Of a stretch of 64,000 bases of DNA, positions 18,806-28,266 are shown one piece after another. Source of the DNA: Streptomyces cellulosae. Its GTDB lineage: Bacteria; Actinomycetota; Actinomycetes; Streptomycetales; Streptomycetaceae. The stretch covers positions 124,001-188,000 of the forward strand of contig NZ_JOEV01000007.1 in the NCBI RefSeq assembly GCF_000721105.1. The letters are read 5' to 3'. The number at the start of each line of letters is the position of its first letter. The stretch's first letter is position 1. The notes under the pieces were generated by a model. That model was not told the origin of the DNA, searched no databases, and saw only the letters and a program-made list of their open reading frames with translations. The translations under genes were made by a program, and so were the position numbers.

Positions 18806-19183
18806 TCAGCCCGCGGCCGCTATGCGGTCGGCAGGCCTTGCCGCCTTCTTGAGTTCCAGCTCGCGGCGACGGCGCCTGGCCAGGACCACGCGGCGTTCGG
18901 CGGCGGTGAGCCCACCCCAGACGCCGTACGGTTCCGGTTGCAGGAGCGCGTGCTCGCGGCACTCGACCATGACGGGACAGCGGCCGCAGACCCGCTTCGC
19001 GGCCTCCTCGCGGGAGAGACGGGCGGCGGTGGGTTCCTTGGACGGGGCGAAGAACAGGCCGGCCTCGTCGCGCCGGCACACCGCCTCGGTGTGCCAGGGT
19101 GCGTCTTGGTCCCTGTCCCGCACTGGCACCCGCTGGGCCGGAACGGCAGCTACCTGCAGGGACGAATGCGGCGGTTGCAGCAC
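18806..19183 (-). CDS. wblI: WhiB-like iron-sulfur transcriptional regulator
   Basis: 125 residues. Four cluster cysteines appear in AVCRRDEAG, RVCGRCPVM and VECREHALL; the G-[VI]-W-G-G turn is GVWGGLTAAERR, followed by a basic C-terminal DNA-contacting tail (ARRRRRELELKK). WhiB-like proteins bind a [4Fe-4S] cluster and usually act with a sigma factor. I recall the glpX-adjacent paralogue of S. coelicolor as WblI (SCO5046). The regulon cannot be inferred. The N-terminal about 30 residues before the first cysteine are poorly conserved in type, so a later start is possible. Confidence 0.85.
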   Translation of the reverse strand: MLQPPHSSLQVAAVPAQRVPVRDRDQDAPWHTEAVCRRDEAGLFFAPSKEPTAARLSREEAAKRVCGRCPVMVECREHALLQPEPYGVWGGLTAAERRVVLARRRRRELELKKAARPADRIAAAG

Positions 19184-19357
19184 GGTCTACTCCTGACGAC
19201 GGCTTCGCGAGCGAGAGACGATGCAGCAAGGCCTACCCGCTGTGCGCGCGCCTATGCACTGAGTTCCCAACCGCTGGACTCCGGGTGCTTGCGGGTGCCG
19301 AGACGCCCGGGGGCCGGGCACTGTCCGCCGCTTTCCGCGGAGCCGTATTCACAACCG

Positions 19358-20065
19358 TCAACGGTCCAGATGCTTGCGCAAACCCTTGTCGACCTTGTGC
19401 TGAACCCGTTCGAGAATGTCCGCGACGAGCTTGCCGCGCTTCGGTCCGCCGTCGATGCTGCCGAGCACCGCCCAGCCGTCCACATAGACGACGGGGGCCT
19501 CCGGATCGCCCGAGTCGAGGTTGTCCACCTCGAAGCTGCCGAGGACCCCGCCGCCGGTACCGCGCAGCGAGACGTTCTCCGGGACGCGCACGTCCACGCT
19601 GCCGAAGACCGAGAACGCCTTGATCACGACCTGCTGGTACTCGAAGATCGCCTCACTGAGGTCGATCTCGACGCTGCCGAAGACCGCGTACGCGTGGATA
19701 CGGCGGCCGGCGCGCCGGCGGCCCTTGCGGACGGCGGCACTGAAGACCGCGACCACGTTGTCGTCCGGGTCGTGAGGAAGGGTGTCCGTGGGCCGGTTGG
19801 GGGCCGGGGTGTGGGCGGGGGCGGACCGGCGTTGATGGGCGGCGGGCAGATCCCGTATGAACACCTCCAGTTCGCCCACCGTCTTCGCGTTCAGCACCCC
19901 CTCGACGCGCTCCGCGTGCTCGTCGGCGTCAAGGCGCCCCTCGGCGAGGGCCTCGCGCAGGATGTCGGCGATGCGGTCGCGCTCCGCGTCCGAGGCGCGC
20001 AGGTCGCCGGGGCGCGGGGCGGAGGTGTCCTGCGCCCGCGGTTCGGTGTGCTTCTGAAGGTCCAC
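19358..20065 (-). CDS. DUF1707 / LiaF-like cell envelope response protein
   Basis: 235 residues. The DUF1707 module is LRASDAERDRIADILREALAEGRLDADEHAERVEGVL. After a Pro-rich linker comes a beta-rich C-terminal domain (HAYAVFGSVEIDLSEAIF, IKAFSVFGSVDVRVPENV, GWAVLGSIDGGPKRG) like the LiaF C-terminal/cell wall-active antibiotic response family, with three repeated FGS or LGS turns. No membrane helix is present. A role in sensing envelope stress is inferred only from the LiaF-like domain. It lies alone between the whiB-like and class I fumarase genes. Confidence 0.85.
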   Translation of the reverse strand: MDLQKHTEPRAQDTSAPRPGDLRASDAERDRIADILREALAEGRLDADEHAERVEGVLNAKTVGELEVFIRDLPAAHQRRSAPAHTPAPNRPTDTLPHDPDDNVVAVFSAAVRKGRRRAGRRIHAYAVFGSVEIDLSEAIFEYQQVVIKAFSVFGSVDVRVPENVSLRGTGGGVLGSFEVDNLDSGDPEAPVVYVDGWAVLGSIDGGPKRGKLVADILERVQHKVDKGLRKHLDR

Positions 20066-20229
20066 GGCAGCAGCGTACCGAAACGCGATAGATCGCGACC
20101 AGGCCTGTGGACAACCTTGACCCGGCGTATGAGGACTACCTCACAGGCTCGCCGTCTCCGGCAGGTTCTACGCTGGTGGGCGCCCGCCGACGGAGGCGGG
20201 TGCCGTCCGTCGAGAAGGAATGGGCTGAG

Positions 20230-21894
20230 ATGCCTGAGTTCGCGTACACCGATCTGCTCCCCATGGGAGAGGACACCACCCCCTACCGGCTGGTGACCTC
20301 CGAGGGTGTCTCCACCTTCGAGGCCGACGGGCGGACCTTCCTCAAGGTGGAGCCTCAGGCGCTGCGCAAGCTCGCCGAGGAGGCCATCCACGACATCCAG
20401 CACTATCTGCGCCCGGCCCACCTGGCCCAGCTCCGCCGCATCATCGACGACCCCGAGGCGTCGAGCAACGACAAGTTCGTCGCGCTCGACCTGCTGAAGA
20501 ACGCGAACATCGCGGCCGCGGGCGTGCTGCCGATGTGCCAGGACACCGGCACGGCGATCGTCATGGGCAAGCGCGGGCAGAACGTCCTCACCGAAGGTGA
20601 GGACGAGAAGGCCCTGTCCCGCGGCATCTACGACGCCTACCTGAACCTCAACCTGCGCTACTCGCAGATGGCTCCGCTCACCATGTGGGAGGAGAAGAAC
20701 ACCGGCTCCAACCTCCCGGCGCAGATCGAGCTGTACGCGACCGACGGCGGCGCCTACAAGTTCCTGTTCATGGCGAAGGGCGGCGGCTCGGCCAACAAGT
20801 CGTTCCTCTACCAGGAGACGAAGGCGGTCCTGAACGAGGCCTCCATGATGAAGTTCCTGGAGGAGAAGATCCGTTCGCTGGGTACGGCCGCCTGTCCGCC
20901 GTACCACCTGGCGATCGTCGTCGGCGGTACGAGCGCCGAGTACGCCCTGAAGACCGCGAAGTACGCCTCCGCGCACTACCTGGACGAGATCCCGGCCGAG
21001 GGCTCCGAGCTGGGCCACGGCTTCCGGGACAAGGAGCTGGAGGAGAAGGTCTTCGAGCTGACGCAGAAGATCGGGATCGGCGCGCAGTTCGGCGGCAAGT
21101 ACTTCTGCCACGACGTCCGCGTGGTCCGCCTTCCCCGCCACGGCGCCTCCTGCCCCGTCGCCATCGCCGTCTCCTGCTCCGCGGACCGCCAGGCCGTCGC
21201 GAAGATCACCGCCGAGGGCGTCTTCCTGGAGCAGTTGGAGACCGACCCCGCACGGTTCCTGCCGGAGACGACGGACGAGCACCTCGAAGAGGGCGACGTC
21301 GTCAAGATCGACCTGAACCAGCCGATGGACGACATCCTCGCCGAGCTGACCAAGTACCCGGTGAAGACAAGGCTTTCACTCACCGGCCCGCTGGTGGTGG
21401 CCCGTGACATCGCGCACGCCAAGATCAAGGAGCGGCTGGACGCGGGCGAGGAGATGCCGCAGTACCTGAAGGACCACCCGGTGTACTACGCCGGCCCGGC
21501 CAAGACCCCGGAGGGGTACGCGTCCGGTTCCTTCGGCCCGACGACGGCCGGCCGCATGGACTCCTACGTCGAGCAGTTCCAGGCGGCGGGCGGCTCCAAG
21601 GTGATGCTCGCCAAGGGCAACCGCAGCAAGCAGGTCACCGACGCGTGCCACACGCACGGGGGCTTCTACCTGGGCTCGATCGGCGGCCCGGCGGCCCGGC
21701 TCGCCCAGGACTGCATCAAGAAGGTCGAGGTCGTCGAGTACGAGGAACTCGGCATGGAGGCCGTCTGGAAGATCGAGGTCGAGGACTTCCCCGCGTTCAT
21801 CGTGGTCGACGACAAGGGCAGCGACTTCTTCCAGGATCCCGCGCCCCAGCCGACGTTCACCTCGATCCCGGTACGGGGCCCGGGCCTGAGCTGA
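20230..21894 (+). CDS. Class I fumarate hydratase (iron-sulfur)
   Basis: 554 residues. Catalyses fumarate/malate interconversion in the TCA cycle with an oxygen-sensitive [4Fe-4S] cluster. Cluster-region cysteines are visible in [29 protein letters not shown] and [25 protein letters not shown]; the C-terminal beta domain has [14 protein letters not shown] and [16 protein letters not shown] chose ATG 20230 because AAGGAA lies nine bases upstream; the open frame back to 20107 has no such signal. A class II enzyme is encoded 1.7 kb downstream, so the organism has both oxygen-sensitive and stable fumarases. Confidence 0.96.
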   Translation: MPEFAYTDLLPMGEDTTPYRLVTSEGVSTFEADGRTFLKVEPQALRKLAEEAIHDIQHYLRPAHLAQLRRIIDDPEASSNDKFVALDLLKNANIAAAGVLPMCQDTGTAIVMGKRGQNVLTEGEDEKALSRGIYDAYLNLNLRYSQMAPLTMWEEKNTGSNLPAQIELYATDGGAYKFLFMAKGGGSANKSFLYQETKAVLNEASMMKFLEEKIRSLGTAACPPYHLAIVVGGTSAEYALKTAKYASAHYLDEIPAEGSELGHGFRDKELEEKVFELTQKIGIGAQFGGKYFCHDVRVVRLPRHGASCPVAIAVSCSADRQAVAKITAEGVFLEQLETDPARFLPETTDEHLEEGDVVKIDLNQPMDDILAELTKYPVKTRLSLTGPLVVARDIAHAKIKERLDAGEEMPQYLKDHPVYYAGPAKTPEGYASGSFGPTTAGRMDSYVEQFQAAGGSKVMLAKGNRSKQVTDACHTHGGFYLGSIGGPAARLAQDCIKKVEVVEYEELGMEAVWKIEVEDFPAFIVVDDKGSDFFQDPAPQPTFTSIPVRGPGLS

Positions 21895-21926
21895 CCCGGC
21901 GGCGAAACCCATAGCGACACCCGTGG

Positions 21927-21953
21927 AGAGCCCCTGGCGAGCCCAGGGGCTCT
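21927..21953 (+). terminator. Terminator of class I fumarase gene
   Basis: AGAGCCCCTGG (21927-21937) pairs perfectly with CCAGGGGCTCT (21943-21953) around CGAGC. It also faces the end of the convergent acyltransferase gene. Confidence 0.9.
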
Positions 21954-21989
21954 GTCGCACCCTCGGCACTCATGAACCAGGAGCGGCGC

Positions 21990-23135
21990 TTACGGGCCCG
22001 GGTGGGGCCGCGCTCCGTGCGGCGCCAAGTCGGCGACACCATCGTCCTCTGCCGCGCGCCCTCCTGGCACGGCGACGTGACCCGGAGCAGGCAGTGGCTG
22101 CCTGCCCTTCACCTTCAGGCGGCGCGTCAGCCACCGTCGTGCCGGCGTCTCGTACTTGTCGGTCAGGACAAGGCCCCCTGTCACCAGCATGGCCATGAAC
22201 ACGAATCCGCCCCACGGGGCAAAGGATTCCAGCCGCTGTCCGGAGACCTGCAGGACGACAGCGTAAAGAAGGGCTGCCAGCGGGCGATGCAGCACATACA
22301 CGCAGTAGGACGCCTTGCCCAGCGATTCGTACACGCGTTGGGTGCCGGATCGTGGCTCGCTCCTCGCACCAAGCAGGACGACAAGCGGGAACACGAACAG
22401 TACGGACAGGAGCTGCCCGGTCAGACCAGGCCGGAAGAACGCCATCACCGGCAGTACGCCCATCAAGACCAGTGGCGGAATCCGGGGCGTACGCACCTTG
22501 TCCCGCAGGCGGTAGATCAAGAGGCCGACGGCGAAGGAGTAACCCACCCGGGCGAGCCCTCCAGGAAAGTTGACCCACGTCAGACCCAGGGCAGGGGTTT
22601 CCCAGTACATCAGCGCCCATGAATAGAATCCGCCGCACACCACGACCGTGCCGGCGAGGACTCTGACGGACTGAAGCGGGCGCCAGAAAACCGCCCACAC
22701 CAGATTGGCCAGGAGTTCGAAGAAGATCGACCACATCGGACCGTTGAAGGGAAAGGCGTGCGACAGCGGCGCGGGTAGCATGAACACGGCAAACGGAAGT
22801 GCGATGAGCAGGTCGCTCCAGGTCCACGCCATCGTGGGTGAGTCGTACAGAATGCACATCGCCTGGTGGACGATCCCCAGGAGGAGCCCCACGGCGTAGA
22901 GCGGATACAGCCGCACCCAGCGCTGACGAAGGAACGTCAGAGGGGGCACCCCCTGACGGAAACGATCCTCATAGGCATGAGCAAGCACAAAGCCACTGAG
23001 TGCGAAGAAAAGATCGACAGCCAAACCCAAGAATCCCGGCATCACCCCGAACAGTCGCGGGGAATGCAGGGCTACAATACAAAGGGCCGCGACACCACGA
23101 ATGCCATGAAGTGTCCGGTAGTTCTTGACCGGCAT
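21990..23135 (-). CDS. Acyltransferase family 3 membrane protein (OafA/YrhL type)
   Basis: 381 residues with about ten membrane helices. The N-terminal signature RTLHGIRGVAALCIVALHS carries the H residue typical of acyltransferase 3; further motifs are FFALSGFVLAHAYEDRF and RQRWVRLYPLYAVGLLLG. These enzymes O-acylate extracytoplasmic sugars or secondary metabolites. I preferred ATG 23135 because GAGGAG lies ten bases upstream; ATG 23180 is an alternative. Its base composition is visibly less G+C-biased than its neighbours and it lies between two fumarase genes, so I infer acquisition. Substrate unknown. Confidence 0.85.
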   Translation of the reverse strand: MPVKNYRTLHGIRGVAALCIVALHSPRLFGVMPGFLGLAVDLFFALSGFVLAHAYEDRFRQGVPPLTFLRQRWVRLYPLYAVGLLLGIVHQAMCILYDSPTMAWTWSDLLIALPFAVFMLPAPLSHAFPFNGPMWSIFFELLANLVWAVFWRPLQSVRVLAGTVVVCGGFYSWALMYWETPALGLTWVNFPGGLARVGYSFAVGLLIYRLRDKVRTPRIPPLVLMGVLPVMAFFRPGLTGQLLSVLFVFPLVVLLGARSEPRSGTQRVYESLGKASYCVYVLHRPLAALLYAVVLQVSGQRLESFAPWGGFVFMAMLVTGGLVLTDKYETPARRWLTRRLKVKGRQPLPAPGHVAVPGGRAAEDDGVADLAPHGARPHPGP

Positions 23136-23574
23136 CGACGGGATGCTCCTCAGAAGAAAAGGACTTGATGCTCTCGCCATACGTGAGGGCGGTGGTCACT
23201 TTAGCCCCGATTACCCGTTTCCGTCTGTTACCGGCCGCCCGAGGCGGGGTTTTCTTGAATCGCCGGTGAAGTGCCCGGCATTGGCTCACCGACGTCTTTC
23301 GGTGTGACCGGCTCGCGTGACAATGTGACGGACGCCCGCCCCTATTGGCAGCGCGACCGACCGGGCGGCGACGAAACCGTGGAAGTCGTCCCTGCCGTGG
23401 AAATCCGCGCCGTGGAAGTCCGTCTCCCCACGCTCCTCCTTCCTGTCACCCCTCCTCGACGTGGACGCCGGGCGTTCTGCTGCACGGCCGCTCCGAGACC
23501 TGGGTCACACAACATTCACACCCGGGTGGCCCAGTGTCCGGAACATCCCCGGCGTCCCGTTCGCTGTACTGGGC
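23136..23574. other. Intergenic region before fumC with short direct repeats
   Basis: 439 bases without a supported gene. CCGTGGAAGTC occurs at 23377-23387 and 23410-23420, with CCGTGGAAATC at 23395-23405, in the plus orientation towards fumC. An unusually A+T-rich stretch near 23200-23230 probably holds the acyltransferase promoter. Confidence 0.5.
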
Positions 23575-24960
23575 ATGAGCGAATACCGCATCGAGCACGA
23601 CTCCATGGGCGAGATCCGGGTCCCCGTCGACGCCAAGTGGCGCGCGCAGACGCAGCGGGCGGTGGAGAACTTCCCGATCTCCGGGCAGCGCATCGAACGC
23701 GCCCACATCGAGGCGCTGGCGCGCATCAAGGGCGCCGCGGCGAAGGTGAACGCCGGCCTCGGTGTGCTCGACAAGGACATCGCCGACGCGATTCAGGAGG
23801 CGGCGGCCGAAGTCACCGAGGGGCAGTGGGACGAGCACTTCCCGGTGGACGTGTTCCAGACCGGGTCCGGGACGTCGTCCAACATGAACACCAACGAGGT
23901 CATCGCCACCCTCGCCAGCGAGCGGCTGGGGCGGCCCGTGCACCCCAACGACCACGTCAACGCCTCGCAGTCGTCCAACGACGTCTTCCCCTCCTCCATC
24001 CACATCGCCGCCACCGCCGCGGTGACCAGGGATCTCATCCCCGCCCTCGACCACCTGGCCGGCTCGCTGGAGCGCAAGGCCGAGGAGTTCGCCGATGTCG
24101 TGAAGTCGGGGCGGACTCACCTCATGGACGCCACTCCGGTGACCCTGGGGCAGGAGTTCGGCGGGTACGCGGCGCAGGTCCGGTACGGCGTCGAGCGGCT
24201 GAACGCCTCGCTCCCCCGGCTCGCCGAGCTGCCCCTCGGCGGGACGGCCGTGGGTACCGGCATCAACACCCCGCCCGGCTTCTCCGCCGCCGTCATCGAG
24301 GAGATCGCCCGCGCCACCGGGCTGCCGCTGACCGAGGCCCGCGACCACTTCGAGGCGCAGGGCGCGCGGGACGGGATCGTGGAGACCAGCGGGCAGCTGC
24401 GGACCATCGCCGTCGGCCTGACGAAGATCGCGAACGATCTGCGGTGGATGTCCTCCGGCCCCCGGACCGGGCTCGCCGAGATCAGTCTTCCCGACCTCCA
24501 GCCCGGTTCCTCGATCATGCCGGGCAAGGTCAACCCGGTGATCCCGGAGGCCGTGCTCATGGTCGCCGCGCAGGTCGTCGGCAACGACGCCACCGTCGCC
24601 ACGGCCGGCGCCGCGGGCAACTTCGAACTCAACGTCATGCTGCCGGTCATCGCCAAGAACGTGCTGGAGTCGGTCCGGCTGCTCGCCAACGTCTCCCGGC
24701 TGCTCGCCGACCGGACCGTCGACGGGATCGTCGCCCACCGGGACCGGGCCCGGGAGTACGCCGAGTCGTCGACGTCCGTGGTGACGCCGCTCAACAAGTA
24801 CATCGGGTACGAGGAGGCCTCCAAGGTCGCCAAGAAGGCGCTGTCCGAGCAGAAGACCATCCGGCAGGCCGTCGTCGAGAGCGGGTACGTCGAGCGCGGC
24901 GACCTGACGGAGCAGCAGCTCGACGAGGCCCTGGATGTCCTGCGGATGACGCACCCGTAA
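23575..24960 (+). CDS. fumC: Class II fumarate hydratase
   Basis: 461 residues of the aspartase/fumarase superfamily. The signature [11 protein letters not shown] is intact, as are [29 protein letters not shown] and [17 protein letters not shown]. It catalyses the same TCA step as the class I enzyme but without a metal cluster, so it should remain active under oxygen or iron stress. ATG 23575 has no Shine-Dalgarno; the frame open from 23461 is not supported. Three CCGTGGAA repeats lie upstream. Confidence 0.96.
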   Translation: MSEYRIEHDSMGEIRVPVDAKWRAQTQRAVENFPISGQRIERAHIEALARIKGAAAKVNAGLGVLDKDIADAIQEAAAEVTEGQWDEHFPVDVFQTGSGTSSNMNTNEVIATLASERLGRPVHPNDHVNASQSSNDVFPSSIHIAATAAVTRDLIPALDHLAGSLERKAEEFADVVKSGRTHLMDATPVTLGQEFGGYAAQVRYGVERLNASLPRLAELPLGGTAVGTGINTPPGFSAAVIEEIARATGLPLTEARDHFEAQGARDGIVETSGQLRTIAVGLTKIANDLRWMSSGPRTGLAEISLPDLQPGSSIMPGKVNPVIPEAVLMVAAQVVGNDATVATAGAAGNFELNVMLPVIAKNVLESVRLLANVSRLLADRTVDGIVAHRDRAREYAESSTSVVTPLNKYIGYEEASKVAKKALSEQKTIRQAVVESGYVERGDLTEQQLDEALDVLRMTHP

Positions 24961-25031
24961 CGGCCGGCGACGCCGTCACGGTCCGCGTGTGAACCGTGAC
25001 GCGCGCCGCAGCGTCGTATGCCTATGGCACC

Positions 25032-25037
25032 TAATAT
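25032..25037 (+). promoter_or_regulatory. Candidate -10 element for a leaderless DUF402 mRNA
   Basis: TAATAT, a good -10 match, lies six bases before ATG 25044, and no Shine-Dalgarno is present. No -35 hexamer is convincing. Confidence 0.45.
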
Positions 25038-25043
25038 CTGTGC

Positions 25044-25739
25044 ATGGCAGACGGTGGAGCGGTGAGAGCCGAAGTGGACGCGGGCGGACCGGCGGTGTAC
25101 TGGGCGCCCGGGAGCCAGATCCTGTGGCGTTACCGGGAGAACGGTGGCGCGCGCTTCCATATCGCGCGCCCCGTGACGGTCGTACGCGACGACAGCGAGC
25201 TGCTCGCCGTGTGGATGGCACCGGGCACCGAGTGTGTGAAGCCGGTGCTGGCGGACGGCACGCCGGTACACGTCGAGCCGCTGGAGAGCCGCTACACCAA
25301 GCCGCGCTCCGTGACCCGCGGCCGCTGGTTCGGGACGGGGGTGCTGAAGCTGGCGCGGCCCGGTGAGCCGTGGTCGGTGTGGCTGTTCTGGGAGCCGGGC
25401 TGGCAGTTCAAGAACTGGTACGTGAACCTGGAGGAGCCGCTGACGCGCTGGGCGGGCGGGGTGGACTCCGAGGACCACTTCCTCGACATCACCGTGGACC
25501 CGGACCGCAGCTGGCAGTGGCGGGACGAGGACGAGTTCACGCAGGCCCAGCGGGACGGGCTGATGAGCCCTCAACAGGCGCGAAAGGTGCGGGAAGCCGG
25601 TCACTCGGCGGTGCGGGTGATCCGCGCCTGGGGGCCGCCGTTCTCGGACGGCTGGCAGCACTGGCGGCCCGATCCGTCCTGGTCCGTCCCCTCCCTGCCG
25701 CCGGACTGGCACCGTACTCCCGCGCATCTGTCCTCATGA
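25044..25739 (+). CDS. DUF402 domain protein
   Basis: 231 residues. The DUF402 (FomD-like) core contains WFGTGVLKLARPGEPWSVWLFW and QFKNWYVNLEEPLTRWAGGVDSEDHFLDITVDPD, with D/E residues for metal binding. FomD hydrolyses cytidylyl phosphonates and other members hydrolyse nucleoside diphosphates, but the substrate here is unknown. The C-terminus is Trp/Pro-rich. It is a single gene between fumC and the phosphatase operon. Confidence 0.85.
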   Translation: MADGGAVRAEVDAGGPAVYWAPGSQILWRYRENGGARFHIARPVTVVRDDSELLAVWMAPGTECVKPVLADGTPVHVEPLESRYTKPRSVTRGRWFGTGVLKLARPGEPWSVWLFWEPGWQFKNWYVNLEEPLTRWAGGVDSEDHFLDITVDPDRSWQWRDEDEFTQAQRDGLMSPQQARKVREAGHSAVRVIRAWGPPFSDGWQHWRPDPSWSVPSLPPDWHRTPAHLSS

Positions 25740-25855
25740 GACCCTTGATGCGCCCCCGGGCGAGAAACGTAGGATCGTCCTCCGCAAGGGCGCGCAGTGG
25801 CAACCACCGGAGCACGCGCTGGGCTTGACCGATCGTCAGCGAGGGGCGGCAGGAC

Positions 25856-26047
25856 GTGAGCGAGGGGTACGAAGGCAACGCCGGTACCGCCGGTAAGGGC
25901 GGGGCACGGTCCGCCGGTGCCACAGGAACAACCTCTGACCACGCGGGAAATCCGTTCCTGGGACACCTATTCCGGGTATCGGGTCTTCGGCGGGACCAAC
26001 TGCGCACCCGGTGCACGGGCTCTGACGGACGGATTCGACACGCGTGA
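25856..26047 (+). CDS. Putative short upstream ORF
   Basis: 63 codons from GTG 25856, preceded by GGCAGGAC, ending in a TGA that overlaps the GTG start of the phosphatase gene (GTGA at 26044). Codon bias is moderate and the product (SEGYEGNAGTAGKGG onward) has no motif. It may be a real small protein, a translated leader coupling phosphatase synthesis, or the true 5' part of the phosphatase displaced by a frameshift. I cannot decide. Confidence 0.3.
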   Translation: MSEGYEGNAGTAGKGGARSAGATGTTSDHAGNPFLGHLFRVSGLRRDQLRTRCTGSDGRIRHA

Positions 26048-28179
26048 CGGAGCAGCCGACCTTCGAACGCCCCCAGGCGGGCGTCGACCCCGCGGACGGC
26101 CGCGGGGCGCTCCTGCGTACCTCGACGCCGTCGAACCCGCACAGCGCGGACACGCCGTCGCACACGCCCGGCGCAGGCGCCCTGCCGGCCCAGGCGCGCG
26201 CGGGCGAGACCCCGCCCTCCGGATCCGGTACGACGACGCCCACACCCGGCGCGACGACGCCCGGTACGACGACATCGAGCGGCATGGACCACGATTCCGC
26301 AGGCCCCGGCGGCCCCGAGCACTCCCAGCCCGCCGCCACCGAGCCCGACACGCACCGCCCGCGGCCCGTTCCGGAGGGCATCCCCCTGCAGCCGAGGTCG
26401 GAGTCCACCGACGTGTCGGACGGCCAGGAGCGCCGGAGCGGACAGGTCCTGCCACCCGGCCGGCCCACACCGATGCGGCGGGACGGGGACCGGCTGCGCT
26501 TCGTGGGCGCCGCGACCCGGCGGATCGCCCGCGGTCTCGACCTCGACGAGATCGTGATGGGGCTGTGCCGGGCCACGGTGCCGACGTTCTCGGACGCGAT
26601 CCTGGTCTATCTGCGTGACCCGCTGCCGGTGGGCGACGAGCGCCCTGTCGGCCCCCTGGTGCTGCGGCTGCGCCGGACCGACCGGATCCCGCAGGAGCGG
26701 GACCTGGAGGACGGCATCCTGCCGGTGCCCGTGCCGGATCCGTCCGAACTGGGCGCGATCGGCACCGAACTGTGCGAGGTACAGCCCGGCAGCGCGCTCG
26801 CCGAGGTGCTGCGCGGGGTGCGCCCGGTCTTCACGGACACCCCCGCCGCCCGCGCCGCCCTGCCCGAACTCCTCGGTGACGGCGACGATTTCGCCGTACC
26901 CACCGGGCAGCGCGCGATCCTCGCCCCGCTGCGCGGCCGGCGCCGGGTGATCGGTGCCGCGCTGTTCCTGCGCCGCCCGGACCGGATCCCCTTCGACCCC
27001 GACGATCTGCTGGTCGCGGCCCAGCTCGCCACGCACAGCGCGCTCGGCATCGACAAGGCGGTGCTGTACGGCCGTGAGGCGTACATCGCCGACGAGCTCC
27101 AGCGCACCATGCTGCCGGAGACGCTGCCGCGGCCCACGGGCGTACGGCTGGCGTCCCGTTATCTGCCCGCCGCCGAGACCGCGCGCGTCGGCGGCGACTG
27201 GTACGACGCGATCCCGCTGCCCGGCAGCCGGGTCGCCCTGGTCGTCGGTGACGTCATGGGCCACTCCATGACCAGCGCGGCCATCATGGGCCAGCTGCGG
27301 ACGACCGCCCAGACCCTCGCCGGGCTCGATCTGCCCCCGCAGGAGGTCCTGCACCACCTCGACGAACAGGCGCAGCGCCTGGGCACCGACCGCATGGCGA
27401 CCTGCCTGTACGCCGTCTACGACCCGGTCTCGCACCGCATCACCATCGCCAACGCCGGCCATCCCCCGCCGGTCCTGCTGCACCTGGGCGGCCGGGCCGA
27501 GGTGCTGCGGGTGCCGCCGGGGGCGCCGATCGGGGTCGGAGGCGTCGACTTCGAGGCCGTGGAGCTGGACGCGCCCGCCGGAGCGACCCTGCTCCTGTAC
27601 ACCGACGGGCTGGTCGAGTCGCGCCTGCGGGACGTGTGGACCGGCATAGAGCAGCTGCGCGAGAAGCTCGCCGCGACCGCGCAGTTGACCGGCCCCGACC
27701 ATCCGCCGCCCCTGGAAGCCCTGTGCGACGAGGTGCTGGACATGCTCGGCCCGGGCGACCGGGACGACGACATCGCGCTGCTCGCCGCCCGCTTCGACGG
27801 GATCGCGCCGAGCGATGTGGCGTACTGGTACCTGGAGCCGGAGGAGATGGCCCCCGGCCGGGCCCGCCGGCTGGCCCGTCGCGCGCTGTCCCGCTGGGAC
27901 ATGGAAGAGCTCAGCGACTCGGTGGAGTTGCTGGTCAGCGAGGTCGTGACGAACGCGGTGCGGTACGCGACCCGGCCGATCACGCTCCGCCTGCTGCGCA
28001 CGGACGTGCTGCGCTGCGAGGTCGGGGACGACGTCCCTCAGCTCCCGCGGCTGCGGCAGGCCCGTGCCACGGACGAGGGCGGGCGCGGGCTGTATCTCGT
28101 GAACAGGCTGGCCAGGCGGTGGGGGGCGACTCGGCTGAGTACCGGGAAGGTGGTCTGGTTCGAACTGAACCGGAGCTGA
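26044..28179 (+). CDS. GAF / SpoIIE-type PP2C phosphatase with RsbW-like ATPase domain
   Basis: 711 residues. The first about 140 are Pro/Thr-rich and disordered. A GAF-like segment (about 155-340) precedes the SpoIIE phosphatase domain, with VGGDWYDAIPLPGSRVALVVGDVMGHSM and GDRDDDIALLAARFDG metal-binding aspartates. The end is a HATPase_c anti-sigma kinase domain: LVSEVVTNAVRYATR (N box) and DEGGRGLYLVNRLARRWG (G box). Such fused proteins control partner-switching of anti-anti-sigma factors and sigma factors. The partner is not encoded here. It is cytoplasmic, with no membrane helix. Confidence 0.9.
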   Translation: MTEQPTFERPQAGVDPADGRGALLRTSTPSNPHSADTPSHTPGAGALPAQARAGETPPSGSGTTTPTPGATTPGTTTSSGMDHDSAGPGGPEHSQPAATEPDTHRPRPVPEGIPLQPRSESTDVSDGQERRSGQVLPPGRPTPMRRDGDRLRFVGAATRRIARGLDLDEIVMGLCRATVPTFSDAILVYLRDPLPVGDERPVGPLVLRLRRTDRIPQERDLEDGILPVPVPDPSELGAIGTELCEVQPGSALAEVLRGVRPVFTDTPAARAALPELLGDGDDFAVPTGQRAILAPLRGRRRVIGAALFLRRPDRIPFDPDDLLVAAQLATHSALGIDKAVLYGREAYIADELQRTMLPETLPRPTGVRLASRYLPAAETARVGGDWYDAIPLPGSRVALVVGDVMGHSMTSAAIMGQLRTTAQTLAGLDLPPQEVLHHLDEQAQRLGTDRMATCLYAVYDPVSHRITIANAGHPPPVLLHLGGRAEVLRVPPGAPIGVGGVDFEAVELDAPAGATLLLYTDGLVESRLRDVWTGIEQLREKLAATAQLTGPDHPPPLEALCDEVLDMLGPGDRDDDIALLAARFDGIAPSDVAYWYLEPEEMAPGRARRLARRALSRWDMEELSDSVELLVSEVVTNAVRYATRPITLRLLRTDVLRCEVGDDVPQLPRLRQARATDEGGRGLYLVNRLARRWGATRLSTGKVVWFELNRS

Positions 28180-28208
28180 GCACAGCCCCCTCACCCAGGG
28201 GACACGTC

Positions 28209-28238
28209 AAGGGCGCCCGGTGGTATCCGGGCGCCCTT
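28209..28238. terminator. Bidirectional terminator
   Basis: AAGGGCGCCCGG (28209-28220) pairs perfectly with CCGGGCGCCCTT (28227-28238) around TGGTAT and is followed by TTC. It lies between convergent phosphatase and penicillin-binding protein genes. Confidence 0.9.
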
Positions 28239-28266
28239 TCGTTGCCGTGGACCGGCTGCCGGCCGG

